From Solimonas marina (GTDB lineage Bacteria > Pseudomonadota > Gammaproteobacteria > Nevskiales > Nevskiaceae), in assembly GCF_012241385.1 (NCBI RefSeq), contig NZ_JAAVXB010000008.1, positions 124,001 to 188,000 of the forward strand: 64,000 bases of DNA, in the 5' to 3' direction. The notes under the pieces are model-generated. The model was not told where the DNA came from. It worked only from the letters and a program-made list of their open reading frames with translations, and ran no database searches. The position numbers and the translations under genes are program-made. Of the stretch, positions 18,517-28,355 are shown in pieces; within the stretch, counting starts at the first letter, position 1; the number at the start of each line of letters is the position of its first letter.

Positions 18517-19590
18517 ATGACACAGCTCACGACGGCGCAACCCGCTCGCCATCCGGCGCCAACCGCCAAGGCGACGGCGCTGCTCTATCTGATTTTTGAG
18601 CGGCCGGATCCGGAGCGCGCCGAGAAGTTTCTGACCGACTTTGGCTTGTTGCCGGTCGAGCACCGTGACGATGTGCGCTACCTGCGCGGCACGGCCGGCA
18701 TTCCGTATTGCTATCGCATCGAGCGCGGGCGCAGTGCTCGTTTTGTCGGCGCAGGCTTCAGTGTCGCTTCGAAGGCCGAATTGGAGGCACTGGCGCGACT
18801 CCCCGGTGCCGGCCCGATCAAAACGGTCGACGCGCCGGGCGGCGGTGCGGCGGTGACGCTGACCGATCCTGCGGGCTTTCGTATCGAGATCGTGCATGGC
18901 CAGCAAACGGTGGCGTCGCTGCCACATCGCCCGCCAATGACCTTCAACACGCCGGACGAAGATGTCCGCGTCAATGGCACGCAGCGGCCGCCAGCGAATC
19001 CGCCGGAGGTGATCCGTCTCGGTCACATGGTGCTCGAGGTGGCCAACTATCAGCAGACCTGCGCGTGGTACACGCAACACCTGGGGCTGATTCCCAGCGA
19101 TGTGCAGGTGCTCGACGACGGCTCGCCGGCGGTGACCTTCCTGCGTCTGGATCTGGGCGATACGCCGGCCGACCATCACACCGTGGCGCTCGCGCAGGGC
19201 TTCATGGCCACCTACAGCCACAGCGCCTACGAGGTCGTCGACGTGGACGCGGTCAGCATGGGCCAGCGCGTGCTGCGCGAGCGCGGCTGGACGCATGCCT
19301 GGGGCATGGGGCGGCACATTCTCGGCAGCCAGATTTTCGACTACTGGCAGGACCCCTGGGGCGACAAACACGAGCATTACTGCGATGGCGACAAGTTCAC
19401 CGCCGAGCGGCCGACCGGCATCCACGAGGTCAGCCGTGAAGCCATGTCGCAATGGGGGCCCATCATGCCCAAGAGTTTCACCAAGCCGCGCATGACGCCC
19501 GCGGCGGTGACGGCCTTGGTGCGCAACCTGCGCAGCACCCCGGACCTTTCGCTGAAAAAGCTCGCAACGCTGGCCCGCCTCTTTTCATGA
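18517..19590 (+). CDS. Two-domain extradiol ring-cleavage dioxygenase (VOC family)
   Basis: 357 residues from the ATG at 18517, which has GGAGG nine bases upstream. Two VOC modules are visible: residues 20-140, and 165-310. The second holds the probable Fe(II) ligands: His in RLGHMVLEV, His in TYSHSAYEV and Glu in DKHEHYCDGD, the BphC-like 2-His-1-carboxylate set, while the first is degenerate. It should cleave a catechol-type ring next to the hydroxyls. It heads an operon with an FAH hydrolase and a flavin hydroxylase, a classic meta-cleavage arrangement. The C-terminal 50 residues extend beyond the core. Confidence 0.86.
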   Translation: MTQLTTAQPARHPAPTAKATALLYLIFERPDPERAEKFLTDFGLLPVEHRDDVRYLRGTAGIPYCYRIERGRSARFVGAGFSVASKAELEALARLPGAGPIKTVDAPGGGAAVTLTDPAGFRIEIVHGQQTVASLPHRPPMTFNTPDEDVRVNGTQRPPANPPEVIRLGHMVLEVANYQQTCAWYTQHLGLIPSDVQVLDDGSPAVTFLRLDLGDTPADHHTVALAQGFMATYSHSAYEVVDVDAVSMGQRVLRERGWTHAWGMGRHILGSQIFDYWQDPWGDKHEHYCDGDKFTAERPTGIHEVSREAMSQWGPIMPKSFTKPRMTPAAVTALVRNLRSTPDLSLKKLATLARLFS

Positions 19591-19651
19591 CCCGAGACCA
19601 CCGTTTGCCGCAACGCGGACTGACGGCCGCAAACCAACAGGAGAATCATCG

Positions 19652-20605
19652 ATGTCCGTGAACGTCATTCGCTACGAATTTGAGGGCGCGATCCGCTGGG
19701 GCGTGGCGAAAGCCGGCTTGGTGACGCCGATCGACGGTGAGTACGCGACTACCGCGGATTTCCTCAAGGTTCATTCGGCTCAGACCCTGGCGGGCGTCGG
19801 CGGCGGCACGCTGGCCGAATCGTCGGTGCGCTGTCTGTCGCCGGTGACGCGCAATCAGCAGTTCGTCTGCCAGGGCGCGAACTATCGGCAGCACATGATC
19901 GAGTCCGGTCTGAATCCGGACGAGAAGACCTACAACATGATTTTCACCAAGGCGACCAGCTGCATGACCGGCGCCTATGAGCCGGTGATCCGGCCGGCGG
20001 CGGTGAAACTGCTCGACTACGAGGTTGAACTCGGGCTGGTGTTCTCGCGTGACATCACCAGCAAGGTGCGGGTGACCGATGCCAATCTGCACGAGTTCAT
20101 CGCCGGCATCGTCATCGTCAACGACTACTCGGCGCGTGACGTGCAGATTCCGCAGATGCAGTTCTACAAGGGCAAGAGCTTCCGCAGCTTCGGACCGGTC
20201 GGGCCGTATCTGTGCCTGCTCGATGCGTCCGAGATCGGCGTGCTCGGCGAGCTTGATCTGCAACTGAGCGTCAACGGCGAGATTCGCCAGAAGGACAATA
20301 CCCGTAATCTGGTGTATGGGCCGGCCGAGACCTTGACCGAGCTGTCCGGCGTCCAGGACTTCCACGTCGGCGATCTGCTAGCGACCGGCACCCCGTCCGG
20401 ATGCGCGTTGTCGGTGCCGTCGCCGGGTAAACAGAAGATCGCGGCGCTGTTGCCGGAACACAAGAAGTGGGCGATGTTCCACAAGATCCAGCTCAAGCGC
20501 ACCCAATATCTGAAGCCGGGTGATGTCGTCGAGACGAGCATCCGCTGCGCCGAGGCCGGGATCGATCTCGGTGTCCAGCGCAACGCTGTCGTACAGGGCG
20601 TGTGA
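19652..20605 (+). CDS. Fumarylacetoacetate hydrolase (FAH)-family protein
   Basis: 317 residues, with AGGAG upstream of the ATG. The metal-binding Glu pair is in LLDYEVELGLVFSRDI (near residue 120), followed by NDYSARDVQ and the FRSFGPVGPYL segment (near 175); TGTPSG (near 247) is the family loop. Members hydrolyse C-C bonds or decarboxylate ring-cleavage products, for example acylpyruvases and HpcE-type decarboxylases. Sitting between the extradiol dioxygenase and the hydroxylase, it should process the ring-fission product. The exact reaction cannot be fixed from sequence. Confidence 0.9.
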   Translation: MSVNVIRYEFEGAIRWGVAKAGLVTPIDGEYATTADFLKVHSAQTLAGVGGGTLAESSVRCLSPVTRNQQFVCQGANYRQHMIESGLNPDEKTYNMIFTKATSCMTGAYEPVIRPAAVKLLDYEVELGLVFSRDITSKVRVTDANLHEFIAGIVIVNDYSARDVQIPQMQFYKGKSFRSFGPVGPYLCLLDASEIGVLGELDLQLSVNGEIRQKDNTRNLVYGPAETLTELSGVQDFHVGDLLATGTPSGCALSVPSPGKQKIAALLPEHKKWAMFHKIQLKRTQYLKPGDVVETSIRCAEAGIDLGVQRNAVVQGV

Positions 20606-20618
20606 TCGGGTGGGTGGC

Positions 20619-22229
20619 ATGAATCCTGAGCCGTCACCAGCGCTCGCCGACAGCCAGGCGGTCCGCGAGATCGAGGTCGATGTCACCATCGTCGGCTACG
20701 GCCCGGTGGGCGCCGCCTGCGCCGCGTTCCTCGGCCGCTACGGCATTCGGACCCTGGTGGTCGATCGCGCGCCGGACGTGCTGATGGCGCCGCGCGCGAT
20801 CGCGCTCGACAACGAGGCGCTGCGCATCCTGCAGATGGCCGGGCTCGCCGAGGATGACTTCGACAAGGTCGTGATTCCGCATGTGCGGATGCACTGTCCT
20901 TACGTCGGCGAATTCTCGCGGATCGAGACGACCGGCAGCATCGACGGTCACCCCAAGCTCGTCACGTTCTACCAGCCGGACCTCGAGCGCGCGCTGCGGC
21001 GACATGCCGAAGCGTCGGCGCAGGTGCAGGCCATGACGCAAATCGAAATGCTGTCGTTCGACGCCGACGAGCATGGCGTTCGCACGCAGCTGCGGCGCGC
21101 CGATGGCACGCCATTCACGGCGCGCTCGCGCTATCTGATCGGCGCCGATGGTGCGGCATCGAATGTGCGTCGCAGCATCGGCCAGGAATTCACCGGACGC
21201 ACCTATGCCGAGGACTGGCTGGTCATCGACGCATTCGATGTGCCAGGGTCATTCGATCACGTCGAGTTCATCTGTGACCATCGGCGGCCGGTGCCGCATA
21301 TGGTGGCGCCGGGCGGCCGTACCCGTTGGGAGTTCATGCTGCGAGCTGGCGAGACGCGCGAACAGATGGAGAGCGACGAGACGATCAAGCGCCTGCTCGC
21401 GCCGTGGGTGCCCAACGGCGAAGCGCGCATCGAGCGCAAGGCGGTCTATCGCTTTCACGCGCGTTCTTGCGAACGCTACAGCGTCGGTCGTGTCTTCCTC
21501 GCCGGCGACGCCGCCCACATCACACCTCCGTTCGTTGGCCAGGGCCTGGTGTCCGGGCTGCGTGATGCGGCGAATCTGAGCTGGAAATTGGCCTGGGTGC
21601 TCAAAGGCTATGCGTCGCCACGCATTCTCGACAGCTACGACGAGGAGCGCCGCCCGCACGCGACCAAGATGATCAATCTGGCGCGGCAGATGGGGCAGCT
21701 GGTGATGCCGCGCAATGCGCCGCTGGCGATGTTCGTGCATGGCACGATGGCCTTGCTGCGCCGCGTGCCGCCCCTGCGGACTTTTCTCGACAATGCCGGC
21801 GTCAAGCCGAAGAACGTTTTTCCTCGCGGTCTGTTCGTCCGCGGGCGCGGCAGGCTGCGTCGCGGCGCGCAGATTCCGCAGGCTCACGTCCGCGCTCAGG
21901 ACGGCAGGGTCCTGCTCAGCGACGACGCCTTCGGGCCTTCGCTGACGCTGGTCGGTTTCGGCCGTGATCCACTGAACGTGCTCGACGCGCCGGCGCAGGC
22001 GCGCTGGCGTGCGCACGGCGGCGCGATCGTGCAGATCGTGCAGCGCGGTGCGGGCAGGACGGACCCGCATGTCTTCGAGGATCTGCACGATGCCTTGCTG
22101 CCTGGCGCCGCGCCGTATGGCTGGTGCGCGGTGCTGCGGCCCGACCGCACGGTCGTGATCGATGGTCCAGTCGAGTCGGCGGCACAGCTGGTCGAAGCGG
22201 CACTCGCACTGATCGACGCCACGGCTTGA
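20619..22229 (+). CDS. FAD-dependent aromatic hydroxylase (MhpA/PheA-like monooxygenase)
   Basis: 536 residues from the ATG at 20619, 13 bases after the FAH gene. The FAD-binding motif is VGYGPVGAACAAFL (about residues 26-39), the DG motif is YLIGADGAASNVRRSIG (near 175), and the GD motif is VFLAGDAAHITPPFVGQGL (near 293). The last 150 residues form the thioredoxin-like domain seen in MhpA and phenol hydroxylases. It would use NAD(P)H and oxygen to add a hydroxyl to an aromatic ring, giving the catechol cleaved by the VOC dioxygenase two genes upstream. In the same family are resorcinol and 3-(3-hydroxyphenyl)propionate hydroxylases. Confidence 0.9.
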   Translation: MNPEPSPALADSQAVREIEVDVTIVGYGPVGAACAAFLGRYGIRTLVVDRAPDVLMAPRAIALDNEALRILQMAGLAEDDFDKVVIPHVRMHCPYVGEFSRIETTGSIDGHPKLVTFYQPDLERALRRHAEASAQVQAMTQIEMLSFDADEHGVRTQLRRADGTPFTARSRYLIGADGAASNVRRSIGQEFTGRTYAEDWLVIDAFDVPGSFDHVEFICDHRRPVPHMVAPGGRTRWEFMLRAGETREQMESDETIKRLLAPWVPNGEARIERKAVYRFHARSCERYSVGRVFLAGDAAHITPPFVGQGLVSGLRDAANLSWKLAWVLKGYASPRILDSYDEERRPHATKMINLARQMGQLVMPRNAPLAMFVHGTMALLRRVPPLRTFLDNAGVKPKNVFPRGLFVRGRGRLRRGAQIPQAHVRAQDGRVLLSDDAFGPSLTLVGFGRDPLNVLDAPAQARWRAHGGAIVQIVQRGAGRTDPHVFEDLHDALLPGAAPYGWCAVLRPDRTVVIDGPVESAAQLVEAALALIDATA

Positions 22230-22320
22230 GATGCCGGGCGCGCCCGCACTGACGCGCGCGACAGCGGCTGGCAGGCCCAAAGTCGGCATCGAGCCGCACG
22301 GCGCGAACACGGTGCATGGC

Positions 22321-22347
22321 CCTGTCGCGCAGGCGCAGCGCGACAGG
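22321..22347 (+). terminator. GC-rich hairpin after the meta-cleavage operon
   Basis: Perfect 10-bp stem CCTGTCGCGC (22321-22330) / GCGCGACAGG (22338-22347) with a 7-base loop. It lies 92 bases after the hydroxylase stop in a 265-base gap. No T-run follows, so termination is probable rather than certain. I see nothing else in the gap. Confidence 0.5.
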
Positions 22348-22494
22348 CGGCGTGCGACGCAGGACGGGCGTGTCCGATAAGGTCGCGTTGCAAGGGTCTG
22401 GAAGGCTATAGTCGGGCATGAAGATGGCATCGGGGGATGTCGTTTTGCATGTCGGCCCGGGCGCCGGCTGCTCACGGTCTGTCGAGGGGGGAAC

Positions 22495-25260
22495 ATGGAC
22501 CGCGTTGTGCTGTGTCTGTTGTCGTGGGTGCCGTTCGCTGTCCTTGCTCATTTCGCGTCGGCCATCGCGGCCGACGCCCAAGCCCCGGCTACGGGGCCGC
22601 AGGTCGAAACGCCGTCGCCTTCGTCCGCCAAGCCTGTCGCGCCGATCATCGAACTGAGCGCCGGGCAGGCCATCGAGGGCGCCATCGGTGACGATGATCC
22701 GACCTTCATGGCGTATCCATACGATCGTTATCGCCTGCGCGGCAAAAAGGGCGATCGTGTATCGCTATTGATCCGGCCTCAACTGGATGTCATCGCGCGC
22801 CTACAGCGCGCGGGTGGCGACCCAGCCGCTGCCATCGTGTTCTCGACCAACGCCGGAACCGGTTCGGCCGGAACCAGCAGCGGTGTGTTGCCGGCCGACG
22901 GTGACTATGACGTGATGGTCTACGCGTGGCAGCCGGATGCGCGGGGTCGCTACGCCTTGACCGTCGATGTCGAGCCCGTGGCGGGTGTCGCCATCGCGTC
23001 CGCTTTCACACCATTTCCGACCATTCCCGACATGCCGGGCATGCCGCAGTTCGCGGCGGCGCGCGAGCTGTATGCCTCGCTGGTCACGCCGTCGTGGACG
23101 CCGGCCGTGGTCGCCAGCGGTTCAGGCGTCATCGTGCACCCCGATAGCGACGGGCCGAAGATTCCGGGCGCGGCGTTCTGCGCGGGTCACAACGGCCCGG
23201 TGGAGGTGCGCTACGACGCACCGGCGGATACGCCACAGGCACTGTCGGTGTTTCGCGGCCGCGACGCGGGGTGCAACGGTTACGGCAGTGCGTTGACGGA
23301 AGGCGTCTACCGTCTCGCGAGCGGACGCACCATCGTCGGTCACGTGCGCCTCAGTCGCGACGACCTGCTGATCGAGCCGGTCGGCCCGCTGGTAGCCTGG
23401 GACGATCAGGGCGTCTATACCGGCGTTGCCGACGACCACGGCCGGATCACCTGGCGCGCAAGCTGGAATCCGCGTACGCAGGCACTGCTGTGGTCGGAGT
23501 CCGGCGATTTGTATGGCGCGCAAGCGAGCGCAGCACGCGTGGTCTACCCCGGAATCGGCTACATCGAAGGCGAGGTGCGCGGCGGGCATTTCATCGCGCC
23601 GCTCGATGCCAGTTTCGTTGCGACTGACGAAAGCTATCGAGCCAGCGGCGCCGTCATCGAGTCGACGGACGTCCCGGCCGGCGCCGTGCGTCGCGGCACG
23701 GCGCGCAGCGGTGGCTTGTACCTGAGCGGGCCGATCCGCATCGAGACGCGCAGCATGACGTCGCTCGGGCCACCGGGCGCCTATCTCTACGACGGCACAC
23801 TGGAGCCCGGCGCCCTGCCGGACCTTGCGCGGCCGGAGCCGGGCACGCTGGCCAACTACGCGCCACTCGCCGCTGCCTGCTCGCTGCATCCGGAGCTGCC
23901 GGTCGGCTGGCTGGCTTGGGGGCCGGACTGTCGACAGCACGCCGATCGCCTCTACGCATGGTCGGTCGACGGCCGCTATCGCCTGCAGTACGGCGAAGGA
24001 ACGAAGACGGTCATGCAGTCCTTCGATCCCGCACGTCCGGGCCATGTCGACGACGAATGGCGCGCTGCGCAGTTTTCGAGCGATCGCGTGCCGGCGATCG
24101 TGGGGCGTGGCGAACTCTGGCACGAGGGGCAGCTGGTGTTTCGTGGCGAATTCGCCGGACTGAAGCCGCAGGGCGATGGCCAGTGCCCGAATGAAACCGA
24201 CGGCATGATCGAGGCATGCAGCTATGCCGACGGCGAGCGGGTCGATGCGATCTATCTGGCGCGCGTCGAGCAGCGCAAGCTCGATGCGCGACGCGATGCG
24301 GTTTCGCAATTGCGTATGCAGGCCGCCGCTGAGGAACAGGCACGCCGCGATCCGGAAATGGACACCGGGGGTGATCAGCTGGTACCACGGCTTGCGCCGA
24401 CTGTCGAGCCGCGGGTCGCGCCTGGTGCGATCCCGCTAGTCGAGGACTCCGCGCACAGCGCAGCGGAGGCCGCGCCCGCCACCGCGCCCACGGCAACGCC
24501 GGACGTGGCGAGCCTCGCCCCGGTATCACGGCCAGCGCCCACGAACGCGGGTGACAGTGTGCAAGCGAGCGTACCCGCAGCTGAGGCCCCGCCGGCAGCC
24601 GCCGCAGCCGCGCAAGCTGCGGCCGAAGCGCCGGTCGCCAAGGGGCAAACCGGGGCGGCGCTGCAGGCTGACGCGGCGCCACCGGCTACAGGGAAAAAGA
24701 AGAAGGGCGGTGGGCATTTCTGGGGCAAGCTGGCGTCGGTCGCCGCCGGTTCGTTGCTGACCGGCAAGGCGCCGGACATGGGCGACAAGGCCAGCCTGCT
24801 GTTCAACGCCGCGCGCGACGGCTGGGATGCGACGAGCCAGGATGGCGCCGCCGAGACCGGCGCCGCGGCGCCGAACGCTGCCTTGAACGCTGAGCCTGCT
24901 GAATCGGCCGGCAGCGCGGCGACGGCGCAGGCCGCGGTCGAGACCGATGTTGCGCCAGCCGCCACGGCGGAACCGCTTGCGCCAGCCACGGTCGCGGGCT
25001 ACACGCCGCGGCCGAACACACTCGACGGCCAGCCCGCCTGCGACGGTTATACCGTCGACAACTATCAGCAATTCTTCGCCGCCCACCAGAGCGGTCCGGA
25101 CGTGCAGCTGCATGCGATGTGCGCGGCCGCTTACAACTACTACGCGATGTATCTCAACGCGATCCGTCAGGGCTATAGCCAGCAGGATTCCGACCGCAGC
25201 TACGCGGCATTCTCCAGCGCTGCGAAAGTCGCGACCGACTTCTACGCAACGGCGCAGTAG
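22495..25260 (+). CDS. Large secreted protein of unknown function
   Basis: 921 residues; the ATG at 22495 has GAGGGGGG upstream. A signal peptide ends near ASAIAADA (residue 27). Residues about 55-165 look like a PPC-type beta-sandwich (IIELSAGQAIEGAIGDDDPT, VLPADGDYDVMVYAWQPDA). A central beta-rich region follows (about 200-600) and includes MORN-like lines near YRLQYGEGTKTVMQSF. Residues about 620-850 are an Ala/Pro/Thr-rich linker interrupted by a GKKKKGGGHFWGKLASVAAG segment near 732. The last 80 residues form a small separate Tyr- and Ala-rich domain (from PACDGYTVDNYQQFFAAHQS). I do not recognise the whole. It stands alone between two hairpins. Confidence 0.75.
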   Translation: MDRVVLCLLSWVPFAVLAHFASAIAADAQAPATGPQVETPSPSSAKPVAPIIELSAGQAIEGAIGDDDPTFMAYPYDRYRLRGKKGDRVSLLIRPQLDVIARLQRAGGDPAAAIVFSTNAGTGSAGTSSGVLPADGDYDVMVYAWQPDARGRYALTVDVEPVAGVAIASAFTPFPTIPDMPGMPQFAAARELYASLVTPSWTPAVVASGSGVIVHPDSDGPKIPGAAFCAGHNGPVEVRYDAPADTPQALSVFRGRDAGCNGYGSALTEGVYRLASGRTIVGHVRLSRDDLLIEPVGPLVAWDDQGVYTGVADDHGRITWRASWNPRTQALLWSESGDLYGAQASAARVVYPGIGYIEGEVRGGHFIAPLDASFVATDESYRASGAVIESTDVPAGAVRRGTARSGGLYLSGPIRIETRSMTSLGPPGAYLYDGTLEPGALPDLARPEPGTLANYAPLAAACSLHPELPVGWLAWGPDCRQHADRLYAWSVDGRYRLQYGEGTKTVMQSFDPARPGHVDDEWRAAQFSSDRVPAIVGRGELWHEGQLVFRGEFAGLKPQGDGQCPNETDGMIEACSYADGERVDAIYLARVEQRKLDARRDAVSQLRMQAAAEEQARRDPEMDTGGDQLVPRLAPTVEPRVAPGAIPLVEDSAHSAAEAAPATAPTATPDVASLAPVSRPAPTNAGDSVQASVPAAEAPPAAAAAAQAAAEAPVAKGQTGAALQADAAPPATGKKKKGGGHFWGKLASVAAGSLLTGKAPDMGDKASLLFNAARDGWDATSQDGAAETGAAAPNAALNAEPAESAGSAATAQAAVETDVAPAATAEPLAPATVAGYTPRPNTLDGQPACDGYTVDNYQQFFAAHQSGPDVQLHAMCAAAYNYYAMYLNAIRQGYSQQDSDRSYAAFSSAAKVATDFYATAQ

Positions 25261-25263
25261 CTG

Positions 25264-25304
25264 ATGCTGGCCTACAGCGCTTGAAACGCGCTGTAGGCCA
25301 GCAT
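25264..25304. terminator. Strong bidirectional terminator hairpin
   Basis: A perfect 17-bp stem (25264-25280 with 25288-25304) encloses the loop TTGAAAC. It starts three bases after the stop of the secreted-protein gene and ends six bases before the stop of the convergent TonB receptor gene. Confidence 0.8.
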
Positions 25305-25310
25305 GAGCAC

Positions 25311-27809
25311 TTAGAACCACATCAGCTTGAACTTGAGTTCATACGTGCGCAGGGGCATGACCCCGGCATAATGCGATTGGCTGAAAGTGGCGATCGCCGT
25401 TGACGCTGCAGGCATCGCGCGATTTGCGATGTTGTCGACGAAGAATGTCAGTGCGTAGCGACGCTCAGCGTCGGCCAAGCCGAGCCCTGCGCGCAGCATA
25501 AACCCGGCCGGCCGGCGATCGACTGGGTCAAGATTGGTTTGCGTGTACTGGCTCGTCGAATAGACCGCAGTGAAGACGCCCTCCAGCGAGTAGTCGCCAA
25601 ACACCGGGACGTGCGTCACCACATTCTGCGTCCATGACCAGCGTGGGACATAGGGCATAGTACGACCGGTCAAGTCGCAGATCGAGCCGTTCGGCATCGT
25701 TGTCGGGCATGGGCCGCTTTTGAAGTCATCGTAGGCGGCGACTGTGTAGGCGCCAGTGCCATTGAGAATCAGCCAGCGTGATAGTGCGAGGCCGGCATCG
25801 AGTTCGACCCCGCTGGTATGTGCCTTTGGGACGTTGCCGACGGTGAAGCCGACACCGGTCGGTGATGAAATCTGCAGATTTCGATAGTCCGTGTAGAAAC
25901 CGCTGAGGTTGAAGCGCAACGCACCGCCCAGTACTTTGCTGCGCAGTCCGGCTTCGTACGTCAACGAACTCTCGGGGCCGTATTCGAGCTGCTGGGCATT
26001 GAGCGCCTGTGCGTTGTAGCCGCCAGACTTGAAGCCCTTGGCGAAGGTCGCATAGACGTTGACGTGATCAGTGAAGTAGTACTGCGCTGAGAACTTCGGT
26101 GAGAAATCCGTTTCGCGTCGACTCGCCGTCTGCGAGAAGTCCTCGGCTCCTTGCTGGATCACCGGGATGATGACGGCTCCGGTCGGATTTCCGGCGCTGA
26201 CAACGCCGGTTCCGCCGGTCGTGTCGTTATAGATTTCGTTGCTGAAATCGAGCTTCTTGATCTCGACCGTGTAGCGTGCGCCGGCGGTCAGTGCGACCTT
26301 CTTCGTCACATGCCATGTGAACTGTCCGAATCCGGCATAGCTGTTCGAGCTTTGGTCGAAGAGGTGGGTATCGTGCTCAAGCAACGGTGTGCCAGTGGCC
26401 TGTTGGCGCGCCCGAGCCTCGGTGGCTGCGGCTGTCGAGACAGCGGTCTGATCGGTCCAACATGGCAGTAAAGGGTTGCTGCAATTGAAGTCCAGCGACG
26501 ATTCGACAGCACCGGTGATGCCGATGATTTCCGGCAACTGTAGATAGTCGTAGAGGATGAACGGCGAGACGACGTGTGTCCGATAGTAGAACAAGCCGGC
26601 CACCCATTCGAGTGGGCCGCGGTCGGTTGACGAGAAGCGCAGTTCGTTGCTGATCTGGTGATAGTCCTCGTTATTGTCGACTTTCAGAAAAGCGATGGGC
26701 GAGAAGTCCGGGTCGAAAGTGGTCGTTTCTCGCATGTAGGCAGCATTGAAGATATTGCGAATCTCGAAGTTGTGGCGGCTGTCCCAACTCGCGTTGAGCG
26801 TGCCGTCGAGCGAGCGGCGGCGTACCTCGCCACGGATGTCCTCGTGGTTGCGTTGGTCAGAGATGTCGGCTGTCGTTTCTGGGTCGTAGACCTGCATCGC
26901 TGCTAGCGCGCGGGGGGTGACTCTGTACAGTTGCAGGCCCGGCCCGTGTTGCGCGGCGTGCATGTAGTCGAACGACGCGAGGACGCGAAAGTTGCCTGGC
27001 TGTGACAGAAGCTTGAGTCGCGCGTCGGTATTATCGAGGTCGTCGACGCGACGCTGTTGCGTGGTGTTGTAGATATCGCCGATGCGGGATTCGCGCAGGA
27101 AGGCGAGGCGACCGTCCAGCAGGCGGTCGCCGATGATCGGGCCGTTTAAAACGCTCTCGATCCGATGCAGGTGATCGTTGTTGGTCGCCAGTTCCGTGTC
27201 GAGTTCCGGCGTGTCGTTCGGGTCTGCCGTGTGGAAATGCACGACGCCGGCCGGCGCGTTCTTGCCGAACAAGGTGCCCTGAGGGCCGCGCAGTACTTCG
27301 ACGCTAGAGAGGTCGAGGTACCCCATGTTCAGATAGCTCGGCCGGCCGTAGCTGACGTCGTCGATGACAATGCCCACCGACTGCTCGACGCCGCGGTTGT
27401 ACTCGGAGCCGACGCCACGCATGCGAATGAAGTTGAAGCCGGGCGACGACGTGATCTGCAGATTGGGTGCGTAGTCGGCGAGCTGTCGTGAGTCGGTGAT
27501 GTTCTGTTGTCGCAGGTCTTTCGCGCTAATGGCGGTGACCGACAGCGGTACATCCTGAAGGTTCTGGCTGCGTTTCTGCGCGGTCACGATGACTTCGCTG
27601 AGTTGGCCGCCCGACGTGCTGGATGCGTCGATAGGTGGCGGCGATTCCGCCGGCACGGCGATCGTACTGAGCGTGGCTGCGGGTTCGGAGGTGGCGGTGC
27701 CGCCGCCCTCGGTCCCTGCGCTCGTCTGTGCGACTGACAGCGGTATCGTGCCGAGTGTGCCGAGCGCAACCGCGTATCCCAGGCCAGCGGCCCAGCGCAT
27801 CTGTTTCAT
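25311..27809 (-). CDS. TonB-dependent outer-membrane receptor
   Basis: 832 residues. A signal peptide ends near PLSVAQT (residue 28). After a linker rich in Ala/Thr/Ser, the plug domain starts at LSEVIVTAQKRSQNLQDVPL (about residues 70-90), including a TonB-box-like stretch, and shows MRGVGSEYNRG and LRGPQGTLFGKNAPAGVV. The rest is a 22-strand barrel, with the C-terminal beta signal LKFKLMWF ending in Phe. The Q-K-R-x-Q-x-L-Q-D-V-P-x-S-V plug type is common in receptors of proteobacteria that degrade hydrophobic or aromatic compounds. It faces the DUF1302 gene, and both probably serve substrate uptake. No siderophore genes are nearby. Confidence 0.92.
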   Translation of the reverse strand: MKQMRWAAGLGYAVALGTLGTIPLSVAQTSAGTEGGGTATSEPAATLSTIAVPAESPPPIDASSTSGGQLSEVIVTAQKRSQNLQDVPLSVTAISAKDLRQQNITDSRQLADYAPNLQITSSPGFNFIRMRGVGSEYNRGVEQSVGIVIDDVSYGRPSYLNMGYLDLSSVEVLRGPQGTLFGKNAPAGVVHFHTADPNDTPELDTELATNNDHLHRIESVLNGPIIGDRLLDGRLAFLRESRIGDIYNTTQQRRVDDLDNTDARLKLLSQPGNFRVLASFDYMHAAQHGPGLQLYRVTPRALAAMQVYDPETTADISDQRNHEDIRGEVRRRSLDGTLNASWDSRHNFEIRNIFNAAYMRETTTFDPDFSPIAFLKVDNNEDYHQISNELRFSSTDRGPLEWVAGLFYYRTHVVSPFILYDYLQLPEIIGITGAVESSLDFNCSNPLLPCWTDQTAVSTAAATEARARQQATGTPLLEHDTHLFDQSSNSYAGFGQFTWHVTKKVALTAGARYTVEIKKLDFSNEIYNDTTGGTGVVSAGNPTGAVIIPVIQQGAEDFSQTASRRETDFSPKFSAQYYFTDHVNVYATFAKGFKSGGYNAQALNAQQLEYGPESSLTYEAGLRSKVLGGALRFNLSGFYTDYRNLQISSPTGVGFTVGNVPKAHTSGVELDAGLALSRWLILNGTGAYTVAAYDDFKSGPCPTTMPNGSICDLTGRTMPYVPRWSWTQNVVTHVPVFGDYSLEGVFTAVYSTSQYTQTNLDPVDRRPAGFMLRAGLGLADAERRYALTFFVDNIANRAMPAASTAIATFSQSHYAGVMPLRTYELKFKLMWF

Positions 27810-28355
27810 GTGATTCCCCCATATGCACCGGATGCCCTCCGGCGTTTTGTGATGACGGTCGCCCCTGACCGCATGGGCGCCTTGCTCTGTGTCGATTCCG
27901 CAGCCGATCGGTCCCCTGGCACCGGCTGAGCCGGCACCCGACGATGCTTGGTGTTGAAGGTGTGGCCGGCGTGTCGCGCTTTGCGTCGATGGCCGGCGGC
28001 AGGCTCAGACGCGTGCGGTCCGATGTCGCTCGCCGGTCACCGCGCGTTGAGTGCGGACACAGGAGCGGTACTGAAAGGTCTGTAAGCGCATCGCGTTCTC
28101 CTCAGGACGTCGCCTTCTTTCAGGCGATTTGTTTGACGGCCGGGGTAATATTTCCCTGCTCGTCGTATTGTTGATTTGTATTACAATATATTCAGCTTTC
28201 AAAAAAGCAATACCGTTGGTCGGGCGTGACCGCTCGCCACGGAGAAAGGCGACGGCCGCATCGATGCGAGCCGTTGATCGACAAAAAAGGGAGAAGTTCT
28301 CGGGGGCAGCGGTGGTCTGGCGGCACGTCGCTGCGCTGGGAGCAGGGGAGAAAAG
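27810..28355. other. 546-base divergent intergenic region
   Basis: It separates the TonB receptor (minus) from the DUF1302 gene (plus). No convincing gene is seen; the open frames here lack ribosome sites and family features. It contains a 13-base palindrome CCGGCTGAGCCGG (27922-27934) and an AT-rich patch near 28140-28210 with a GntR-type operator. Confidence 0.6.
28176..28187 (+). promoter_or_regulatory. Second FadR/GntR-type operator TTGTATTACAAT
   Basis: TTGTA-T-TACAA (28176-28186) is a perfect 11-base palindrome matching TTGT-N3-ACAA, and the TACAAT (28182-28187) could be a -10 element, exactly as at 10103-10114. It lies about 170 bases before the DUF1302 start. This suggests control by the GntR regulator at 10130. 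Confidence 0.5.
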
